Notes under the pieces: model-generated | Database searches by the model: none | The model's input: only the letters and a program-made list of their open reading frames with translations | Told to the model about the DNA's origin: nothing | Part shown: positions 18,367 to 29,200 of the stretch, piece by piece | Layout of the letters: every line of letters starts with the position of its first letter | Numbering within the stretch: position 1 is the stretch's first letter | Source: Pantoea alfalfae | GTDB lineage: Bacteria; Pseudomonadota; Gammaproteobacteria; Enterobacterales; Enterobacteriaceae | DNA length: 64,000 nucleotides | Assembly (NCBI RefSeq): GCF_019880205.1 | Contig: NZ_CP082292.1 | Span: forward strand, 3,410,001-3,474,000 | Direction: 5' to 3' | Position numbers and translations under genes: made by a program

Positions 18367-19035
18367 ATGAAAGAAGGCCCACTGTCCGAAAAAGAGCTGC
18401 AATGGCTGGAAGATATGCTGGAAAAATATGGCAGCGAAGCGTCGATTATTGATGTCTCCGAACTGGATGGTCTGCTGACTGCCGTTCTCTCCGGCCCTGT
18501 GACCGTCGAACCCAGCCAGTGGTTGGTGGCGCTGTGGGGTGGCGAGAAGCAGATTCCAAAATGGAGCAACGAGCGTGAAATGACGCGTTTTATGTCGCTG
18601 TGCTTCCAGCATATGAATGATGTGGCTGATCGCTTATCTGAATTCCCGGAGCAGTTCGAACCGCTGTTTGGCATCCGCGAGATGGAGGGTCTGGAGTTTA
18701 CCGTGGTTGAAGAGTGGTGCTTCGGCTATATGCGCGGTGTCGCGCTGACCGACTGGTCTGCTCTGCCAGCGGATCTGCAGCCTGCGCTGGATGCTATCGC
18801 CCTGCACGGCGTGGAAGAGAACCTCGAAAAGATTGACGCTATGACGCCGGAGGAGATGGAAGCCAGCATTGAGGCAATCCGCCCTGCTGCGCTGGCGCTG
18901 CATGACCACTGGATCTCCCAGCCGGAAGCGATTCCCGTGCCACAGAAACCTGTTTCAGCTGAGAAACTGCCCGGCCGTAACGATCCCTGCCCGTGCGGCA
19001 GCGGCAAAAAGTATAAGCAGTGCTGTCTTCATTAA
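18367..19035 (+). CDS. yecA: YecA/UPF0149 family protein with C-terminal SEC-C zinc motif
   Basis: 222 residues, close to E. coli YecA throughout ([52 protein letters not shown]). The C-terminus [19 protein letters not shown] is the SEC-C zinc-binding motif also found at the SecA C-terminus. YecA is reported as a SecA-like zinc protein that interacts with ribosomes. ATG 18367 has GGAGG seven bases upstream. Confidence 0.93.
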   Translation: MKEGPLSEKELQWLEDMLEKYGSEASIIDVSELDGLLTAVLSGPVTVEPSQWLVALWGGEKQIPKWSNEREMTRFMSLCFQHMNDVADRLSEFPEQFEPLFGIREMEGLEFTVVEEWCFGYMRGVALTDWSALPADLQPALDAIALHGVEENLEKIDAMTPEEMEASIEAIRPAALALHDHWISQPEAIPVPQKPVSAEKLPGRNDPCPCGSGKKYKQCCLH

Positions 19036-20209
19036 TTGACTGATTAGCTCAATCACTTGCCGGGTGTTACCACCGCCCGGCAGGTCTCGCCAGATTATCT
19101 ATCCGTTACCTTCCCCGATTAAACAGTCTACGGTCTGAACAGCAACATGCTTATCGCTGAGGTAAGCACGATTTTACCCTTCTGTATTAAGCACCCTTCC
19201 CGATCAGGAATGAAAGTTAATAATTTTTCACTCTACATCGTTAAAAAGCAAAAATGTTGCGTTTAAAAACCCATCATTAACTTCAAATCAGGTATAGCCT
19301 GCCCGGGTTTATCACTCCCTATAAACCCTGATAGATATACATCTTTATTTTAACAACAGTTATAAAATTGCGATCTATCGTTGTTATCAACAAGCTGATT
19401 TTGAAAAGTGCATTTATTGCTAAATATGAAACGATGTTATTTATTGCCATGTGATAATGCACGATTATTTCTTGTTAAAACAGCATTAACTCCAATCGTA
19501 TTTTCTACGTTTAAATTTATAATGAAAATGCTCAATCAGGCCGAATAAATACATATAAGCTACTGATATTATTAATTATTAATAAAAACAGAAACAAACG
19601 AAAATCATTTCTGCGCTGGTAGCGGATTATTAAATACATTTACACAAGATTGACAAAAAATTCCTGCATGCAAGGTCTGATTAGTTGTTTTTCGGAGTTT
19701 AAAATCGAAAAAAATCCATAATAACTTATTTTATACTGCCTGATTACCTCAACTTAGATTAATCCTCTACAGCGTGTGGATAAGAGTGTGTAAATTCCCT
19801 TTCATGATTTTATTTGTAAGAATACAGATTAAAGTTAAAGAACTAACTAAACCATCCTTCTCTCTATAAGATATGAGTGATGAAAGTGATAAACACTTAT
19901 CTATCTACTCAGATAAGTGCTTAGCCATCAAACAGGATAAAACCTTGCCATGGCAATGAATAACTAACCCTATAGCAGAGCTAAGAAAAAACCGGTCAGC
20001 ATTATTAAACAGAGTGTCAAATCACATTAATTATTAAGCGTTAAGATAAAAAATATATTTTTAGTCATTTTTATGACACCGCGTTATCGGGCCATAACTC
20101 ACTGCCATCTGGAGGTTAACTCACTGTTTTAAATTTTTTTATCAAAATAACACAGCAGCATCTGGCTACTTTTTAACCGCCAGATTCATTTCAACACTAT
20201 TGGTGAAAA
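19036..20209. other. Long AT-rich control region upstream of the giant adhesin
   Basis: 1.17 kb without a supportable gene. From about 19200 it is strikingly AT-rich with many A/T tracts, unlike the GC-rich genes on both sides. Such leaders are typical H-NS targets and of adhesin genes integrating several regulators. I could not assign a single promoter; several TATAAT-like hexamers occur. The adhesin start has only a weak ribosome site (TTGGTGAAAA). Confidence 0.5.
19058..19082 (+). terminator. Hairpin downstream of yecA
   Basis: Arms TGCCGGG and CCCGGCA, with internal GGTG/CACC pairing. No U-run follows, so it is probably a 3'-end hairpin rather than a strong intrinsic terminator. Confidence 0.5.
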
Positions 20210-23200
20210 ATGAAAACACAATTAATTATTAAAGATACTCAGGGCAATGTTATTGCTAAACATGCTTTACAACCTGGAAAGTCGCTGGCATTGGAGTCAA
20301 TGCCACAGGCTGCGTCCTATGAAGTTCACAGTGTTGATGGGCAGCCTCCCCAGAAGATCATTGCGTCAAAAGCGAATGGCCAGATGAAATTCAAGCTGGT
20401 GGATGATGTCACGGGTGAGCAGTATGACATCATCCTGCAGAACGTCAGCGCAGAAGAAATACCGGTCATGACAGCCTCTGGTTCAGACGGTGTGATTTAC
20501 GCGTATGACTATGATTCGGTTAATAGCGTTTATGAACTTGTTTCGACCTCGACGGATCCCCTTATCGCGGACAATGTCTATGTAGCGGGAGGTGTTTTAG
20601 GTGGTCTTGCTGCATTGATTGGTGTGGCTGCAGCGTCAAACTCTGGTGGCAGTGGGGTTTCAAGAAATAACAACTCTGTAGCAGCGAATGAAGATAACTC
20701 TGCAGCAACCAGTGAAGACAATAGTGCTGCCAGCGTTGTTCCTGCCACAACGCCATCTCTCATCGACGACGCCGGTAACCCGGTGGCGGACGGCGCAAGC
20801 ACCAGCGACAGCACGCCGACCATCAGCGGCGGCGGCATGCAGCCCGGCTCCACCGTGGTGATCACCGACGGCGACACCGAACTCGGCACCGCCACCGTCG
20901 ACGCGGACGGTAACTGGACCTTTACCCCGGACGCCCCGCTGGCCGACGGCGAGCACGCGCTCGTGGTTGACGGCACCGACGCCAGCGGCAACGCCAGCAG
21001 CAGCACTGTCGACGTTATCATCGACACCGGCGACACAACGTCGGGCGTGAGTGATGATGCAGGTATCCCGGCAGAAGACAATGGCAGTGATTCTACCCCG
21101 GGCGCGGGGGACAACGCAGGTAACCCGGCAGAAGGCGACACCAGCGCTACCGTACCGGGCCTGACCGACGACGCCGGTAACCCGGTGGCCGACGGCAGCA
21201 CCACCAGCGACAGCACCCCGACCATTAACGGCGGCGGCATGGAGCCCGGCTCCACCGTGGTGATCTCCGACGGCGACACCGAGCTCGGCACCGCCACCGT
21301 GGACGCGGACGGCAGCTGGACCTTCACGCCGGAAAATCCGCTGGACGACGGCGAGCATGCACTCGTCATCGACGGCACCGACGCGAACGGCAACGCCAGC
21401 AGCAGCACCGTGAACGTGACGGTCGACACCAGCGCCACCGTACCGGGCCTGACCGACGACGCCGGTAACCCGGTCGCCGACGGCAGCACCACCAGCGACA
21501 GCACCCCGACCATTAACGGCGGCGGCATGCAGCCCGGCTCCACCGTGGTGATCTCTGACGGCGACACCGAGCTCGGCACCGCCACCGTCGACGCAGACGG
21601 CAACTGGACCTTTACCCCTGACGCCCCGCTGGACGACGGCGAGCACGCGCTCGTGATTGACGGCACCGACGCGAACGGTAACGCCAGCAGCAGCACCGTC
21701 GACGTCATCATCGACACCAGCGAAACCGTGCCCGGCATGACCGACGACGCCGGTAACCCGGTCGCCGACGGCGCAAGCACCAGCGACAGCACCCCGACCA
21801 TTAACGGGGGCGGCATGGAGCCCGGCTCCACCGTGGTGATCTCCGACGGCGACACCGAGCTCGGCACCGCCACCGTGGACGCCGACGGCAGCTGGACCTT
21901 TACCCCGGACGCCCCGCTGGACGACGGCGAGCACGCGCTGGTCATCGACGGCACCGACGCGAACGGCAACGCCAGCAGCGACACCGTGAACGTGAACGTC
22001 GACACCAGCGAAACCGTGCCCGGCCTGACCGACGACGCCGGTAACCCGGTCGCCGACGGCAGCACCACCAGCGACAGCACCCCGACCATTAACGGCGGCG
22101 GCATGCAGCCCGGCTCCACCGTGGTGATCTCTGACGGCGACACCGAGCTCGGCACCGCCACCGTCGACGCAGACGGCAACTGGACCTTTACCCCTGACGC
22201 CCCGCTGGACGACGGCGAGCACGCGCTCGTGATTGACGGCACCGACGCGAACGGTAACGCCAGCAGCAGCACCGTCGACGTCATCATCGACACCAGCGAA
22301 ACCGTGCCCGGCATGACCGACGACGCCGGTAACCCGGTCGCCGACGGCGCAAGCACCAGCGACAGCACCCCGACCATTAACGGGGGCGGCATGGAGCCCG
22401 GCTCCACCGTGGTCATCACAGATGGCAACACTCCGATCGGTGAAGCTACCGTAGACGCGGATGGCAACTGGACGTTTACGCCAGATACTGCGCTGGACGA
22501 TGGCGAACACACGCTTATCACAGGTGGTATTGATGCCAGCGGCAACAACGTCAGCAATGCTGTAGACGTCATCATCGACACCAGCGCCACCGCGCCGGTC
22601 ATGACCGACGACGCCGGTAACCCGGTCGCCGACGGCAGCACCACCAGCGACAGCACCCCGACCCTCAGCGGCGGCGGCATGGAGCCGGGTTCTACCGTAA
22701 CCGTCTCCGACGGCGATGCTGAAATCGGCACCGCCACCGTGGACGCGGACGGCAGCTGGACCTTTACGCCGGATGCACCGCTGGCAGACGGCGAGCATGC
22801 GCTGGTCATTGACGGTACCAATGCCAGCGGTAACGCGGTCAGCGACACCGTGAACGTGACGGTCGACACCAGCGCCACCGCGCCTGGCCTGACCGACGAC
22901 GCCGGTAACCCGGTCGCCGACGGTGCGACTACCAGCGACAGCACCCCCACCCTCAGCGGCGGCGGCATGGAGCCGGGTTCTACCGTGGTCATCTCTGACG
23001 GCGACACCGAACTCGGCACCGCCACCGTGGACGCGGACGGCAGCTGGACCTTTACCCCTGACGCCCCGCTGGCCGACGGCGAGCATGCACTCGTCATCGA
23101 CGGCACCGACGCGAACGGTAATGCGGTCAGCGACACCGTGAACGTGAACGTCGACACCAGCGCCACCGTACCGGGCCTGACCGACGACGCCGGTAACCCG

Positions 23201-26200
23201 GTCGCCGACGGCAGCACCACCAGCGACAGCACCCCGACCCTCAGCGGCGGCGGCATGGAGCCGGGTTCTACCGTAACCGTCTCCGACGGCGATGCTGAAA
23301 TCGGCACCGCCACCGTGGACGCGGACGGCAACTGGACCTTTACGCCGGATGCACCGCTGGCAGACGGCGAGCACGCGCTGGTCGTTGACGGCACCGACAC
23401 AAACGGCAATGCGGTCAGCGACACCGTGAACGTGACGGTCGACACCAGCGAAACCGTACCCGGCCTGACCGACGACGCCGGCAACCCGGTCGCCGACGGC
23501 GCAAGCACCAGCGACAGCACCCCCACCCTCAGCGGCGGCGGCATGGAGCCGGGTTCTACCGTGATCGTCTCTGACGGCGACACCGAACTCGGCACCGCCA
23601 CCGTGGACGCCGACGGCAGCTGGACCTTTACCCCTGACGCCCCGCTGGCCGACGGCGAGCACGCCCTTGTGATCGACGGCACCGACGCGAACGGCAACGC
23701 GGTGAACGACACCGTGAACGTGAACGTCGACACCAGCGAAACCGTACCGGGCCTGACCGACGACGCCGGCAACCCGGTCGCCGACGGCGCAAGCACCAGC
23801 GACAGCACCCCGACCCTCAGCGGCGGCGGCATGCAGCCCGGCTCCACCGTGGTCATCACAGATGGCAACACTCCGATCGGTGAAGCTACCGTAGACGCGG
23901 ATGGCAACTGGACGTTTACGCCAGATACTGCGCTGGACGATGGCGAACACACGCTTATCACAGGTGGTATTGATGCCAGCGGCAACAACGTCAGCAATGC
24001 TGTAGACGTCATCATCGACACCAGCGCCACCGCGCCGGTCATGACCGACGACGCCGGTAACCCGGTCGCCGACGGCAGCACCACCAGCGACAGCACCCCG
24101 ACCCTCAGCGGCGGCGGCATGGAGCCGGGTTCTACCGTAACCGTCTCCGACGGCGATGCTGAAATCGGCACCGCCACCGTGGACGCGGACGGCAACTGGA
24201 CCTTTACGCCGGATGCACCGCTGGCAGACGGCGAGCATGCGCTGGTCATTGACGGTACCAATGCCAGCGGTAACGCGGTCAGCGACACCGTGAACGTGAC
24301 GGTCGACACCAGCGCCACCGCGCCTGGCCTGACCGACGACGCCGGTAACCCGGTCGCCGACGGTGCGACTACCAGCGACAGCACCCCCACCCTCAGCGGC
24401 GGCGGCATGGAGCCGGGTTCTACCGTGATCGTCTCTGACGGCGACACCGAACTCGGCACCGCCACCGTGGACGCGGACGGCAGCTGGACCTTCACGCCGG
24501 ATAGCGCACTCGCCGACGGTGAACACGCCCTTGTGATCGACGGCACCGACGCGAACGGCAACACGGTCAGCGACACCGTGAACATCACCGTTGACACCAG
24601 CGCCACCGTGCCGGGCCTGACCGACGACGCCGGTAACCCGGTCGCCGACGGCGCGACCACCAGCGACAGCACCCCGACCCTCAGCGGCGGCGGCATGCAG
24701 CCGGGCTCTACCGTGAACGTCTCTGATGGCGATGCTGAAATCGGCACCGCCACCGTGGACGCGGACGGCAACTGGACCTTCACGCCGGATGCAGCACTCG
24801 CCGACGGCGATCACGCGCTGGTTATTGACGGCACCGATGCGAACGGTAACGTCATGAGCGATACCGTGAACGTGACCGTCGACACCAGCGCCACCGTGCC
24901 GGGCCTGACCGACGACGCCGGCAATCCGATAGCCGACGGCGCGACTACCAGTGACAGCACACCGACCCTTAACGGCGGTGGTATGAAGCCCGGTTCCACC
25001 GTAACTGTCTCGGATGGCGACACCGAAATAGGCACCGCCACCGTGGACGACGACGGCAGCTGGACCTTCACGCCGGATACCGCACTGGCCGATGGCGAGC
25101 ACGCCCTGGTTGTCGACGGTACAGACGCCAGCGGTAACCATGTCAATGACACCATCAATGTCGTGGTGCAAACCGCGCCGTCCATGGAAATCGTTGATGA
25201 TAACGGTACCGCTATTCTGGATGGCGACACTATCAGTGACAGTACGCCAACGTTCAACGGTAAAAACTTCGAACCTGGAACCACTATTGTCATCGCTGAC
25301 GGCGATACCACGCTGATCACTGTGACTGTAGGTGCGGACGGCAGTTGGACCTTCACACCAACCGCTGGATTGGCTGACGGTGCGCATGCCATCGAGGTCA
25401 CCGTTACTGATCCACAAGGCGTCAGTGCCAGCGGAGTCTTCAACGTCACTGTCGATACCACACCGCCTGAAGGGGTTGATATCTCTACGGTCACAATGGT
25501 CGATAACGACGGTGCCACTATCACCGCAGCCGGTATCACAGCAGATAATACGCCAACCTTCAGTGGCACAGCGCTGGAGCCGGGAGCGACCGTGATTATT
25601 CGCGATGGTGAAACCGTATTGGGTGAAACCACGGTCAGCGAAGATGGCAGCTGGTCCTTTACGCCTTCAACCTCGCTTGATGATGGTGAACATCAGTTCA
25701 CTTTCGAAGTCACCGATGAAGTCGGCAACAGCAGCGGTGCATCTGAAGCGCTGGACCTGTCAATCTCGGCAACCAAAGGCATCAACACGGGTGTTGTGGT
25801 GACAGATGATGCCGGCAATGTGATTGTGAATGGTGAAGCCATTAACGACAGCACACCGACCTTTAGCGGTCAGGATCAGACGCCGGATGTAACAGTCACC
25901 ATCGCCGATGGCGAAACCGTGCTGGGCAGTGTCGTGGTTGCTGAGGATGGAAGCTGGAGCTTTACGCCTGACGCAGCACTGGCTGACGGTGATCATGCAT
26001 TGATCGTCACCGTAACGGATGCGGAAGGAAACACCCGCAGCGATACCATTAACGTCGTGGTCGATACCGTTGCACCAGATCTGCTTGATGTGGCCACTGT
26101 GGTCGTCTCTGACGATGCTGGCAATACGTTCGCCGCTGGCAGTGCGATTAGTGATACCACGCCGACCTTTAGTACATCGGGGCAGGAAGCGGGCACCACT

Positions 26201-29200
26201 ATTATTGTTCGCGATAATGGCACAGTACTGGGTGAAGCACAGGTTGCAGATGACGGCAGCTGGTCGTTCACGCCATCTGAAGCCCTGACTGAGGGTGATC
26301 ACAGCTTTACGTTTGAGACTGTCGATGCTGCAGGTAACAGCAGCGGTGAGACTGCATCCGTAAGTTATCTCGTGGATTCTGTTGCGCCTGAAGGCGTGGA
26401 CATTACTACGGTAGTGATCACGGATGAAGTGGGTGCGGCTATTAATACAGCCGAAACCCAGAGCGATAGCAAACTCACCTTCAGCGGCAGCGATCTTGAG
26501 CCTGGTGCCACCGTCACGATGTATGACAAAGGTCAGATCGTCGGCGAAACCACCGTCGACAAGGATGGTACCTGGACCATTACTGCCACTGACGGATTGT
26601 ATGATGGCACCCATGAAGTGACCTTTACTGTCACGGACACGGCAGGCAACAGCAGCGATCCATCCGGCACGCTGGATCTGAATGTGCAGGCCATCACGCT
26701 GACGGCATCTGACAATGTCAGCTCAGGTGCTGCGGTAGGCTTTACCTATCCGGTTGATGTCAGTGAGGATCTGGGAACCATCCTGCAGGACGGCGGATTG
26801 ATCGCGTTTAACAATAAGATCGTCAGCGATCCGATTGTGGTCGCAGACGGCACCATTATCGATCTTGATGTAACAGCGACCTCTTCTGCCTTCGTTAACG
26901 TCGCCAGTAACTCGACACTGGTGTTGCAGAAGTATGACTCGTCAACCAGCACCTGGGTCACCGTGTCTGAAGAGAACAGCGGAAACCTGTTTGGCCTGTT
27001 CGGACTGGGCGCATCAACTTCCACCATCACGCTGACCGGTCTGACTGCCGGCCAGTATCAGCTGGTTTACACCACCAGCGGTATTAACGTTGGCGTAAGC
27101 TTTAATCTGGAAGCCTCTAAAACCGTCTATACGCTGGCTGAACAGGGCACACCGACCGACTACACCACAGCAACCGGCAATGTGATAACAGATGTCGACA
27201 ACGTCTATGGGGCAGATGGTATTCCGCACAGTGCCTACACCTCAGTGAGCGCGGCGAGCGTGACCAACAGTGATGGCACCGTGACATCTGTCACGCTGGA
27301 TGCCACCACCCAAACCGCCACGCTGGTCGGTCAGTATGGCACGCTAATCATCAACGCTGATGGCAGCTATGTCTACACGCCTGTTTCCGCTATGGAAAGC
27401 ATCGGTAAGGTGGATACCTTTACCTACACCATTACCGACTCCGCTACGGGTCAGAGCTCATCGGCTCAGATTTACGTGCAGATTGGTACAACAAATGAGG
27501 CGCTGGATCTGAGCTGGGATGCTACCGATCCTTCTGCAACCGCTGTTACGGATATCGCTTCCAGCAACGAGGCGAATGCCAGCGTTACAGTGACTTATGA
27601 GTCATCCAGCGCGACGAATACCGACGTTAAGCTGGTCGCAGGCGGGACCGAGAACTACAGTTCCACCTTTACCCTGGCAGGGAATGATGACCTGGTTACC
27701 GGTTCGCTGTCGTTAAAAACCGAATGGGGAGCATTTGGCAACAACTTCTCCACACCATTAAACATCACTTACGCCGTGCAAATGCAGAACAGTGATGGCA
27801 CGTGGACCACGGTGAAAACGCAGACTGCCGTCGTGGCAGCCGGACAGCATAACGATGAAGTTATCCAGAACCTGGAGATGTCGTCGCTGCTGGACGGCCT
27901 GGGTGAGGGAACCTACCGCGTAGCGATTTCAACCACAGGTGCAACAAACGTGGTGAAACTGGATATGTCAGTTCAGACAGTCAGTCCCACCGAATACGTT
28001 ATCACCGCGAATGAGGTCGCAACCGGCAACGTTCTGACCGATGAAGGCACAGACGGTGCGGTTGATAAGCTCAGCTCCATCTATACACGGATGTATGCCA
28101 AAGCCGGTGACAGCACCAGCGATGTGAAGGTCGATGACAGCTATACCTGGGTGACCGAAAGTGGCGTATCTATCGCGGGTCAGTATGGCACTCTGGTGAT
28201 CTATAACAACGGTGCTTATACCTACACCCCTGCCACCACCACACTACCAGCGGGCTCTGAAGACGTATTTACCTACGCGCTGAAAGGCGCAAATGGTGAA
28301 GTGGTTAACGCCACCGTCACGATCCATCTGGGCGTTGAGGTTGACGGCAGCAACGGCGGTGCACTGGTATTCCACGGCACCGAAGTCAACGATGTATTTG
28401 ATGTGTATGACACGAGCTTTGCCTCAGTAGATGGCGCGGCTGGCGATGACACGCTGGCATGGCATGGCAATGGCAATGGCAAGCTGGTCTTGAGCGACGT
28501 CGCGGCGAAAGTCAGCAACATCGAATCGATCATGCTGACCTCAACCACCAGCAGTGACAACCTGGTGCTGGATGCGCAGAGCGTAGAAGATGTGACCAGC
28601 GAAAGTAATGCGCTCTATGTTAAGGGCATCGCTGGCGACAGCGTGACGCTGGAAGGCACCTGGATCAACAGTGGCACGGTGATTGTCGACAGCATCACTT
28701 ACACGCACTATACCAGCACCACCGCTGCCGGTACCCTGGTCGATATCTACGTGCAGCAGGGGGTTACTCTCTCCTCAACTCCCTATACGGATAGCCAGAA
28801 TGGAACGGAATATACCGTTACCGCTGCGCAGGATGTCACAGGTACGGCGAGCGACGATATCTTCAACGTGAGCGACACCAGCTTTACCCACATTGATGGG
28901 GGTGAAGGTCTGGATACGCTGGTGTGGAGCGGTACCGGCACCCTGACGCTCAGCGAGCTGCAGTCGAAAATCAGCAACATCGAAGAGATCGAGCTGGTTA
29001 ATGACAGCGCAGTGAATAATCTGGTGGTCACCGCACAAAACGTGGCGGACATCACCGATGCCGATAACACGCTGTTTGTTAAAGGTGCCATCACCGACAC
29101 ACTGACCCTTTCTGGCAGCTGGACGCTGGCAGGCAGCGAAGTGGTCAACAACGTGGATTACGTCCATTACGTCGGCACGACCGCTGATGGTCAGACGGTG

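Noticed and set aside
21149..25180. CRISPR-like regular spacing in the 288-bp array.
   Set aside because: Units are coding, in frame and contiguous, with no short repeat/unique spacer pattern.
20578..25417. Very long open frames of about 1400 and 1585 codons on the minus strand through the adhesin repeats.
   Set aside because: They are mirror images of the GC-rich repeat codons; the proteins are repetitive with no domain, and the plus-strand protein explains the sequence fully.
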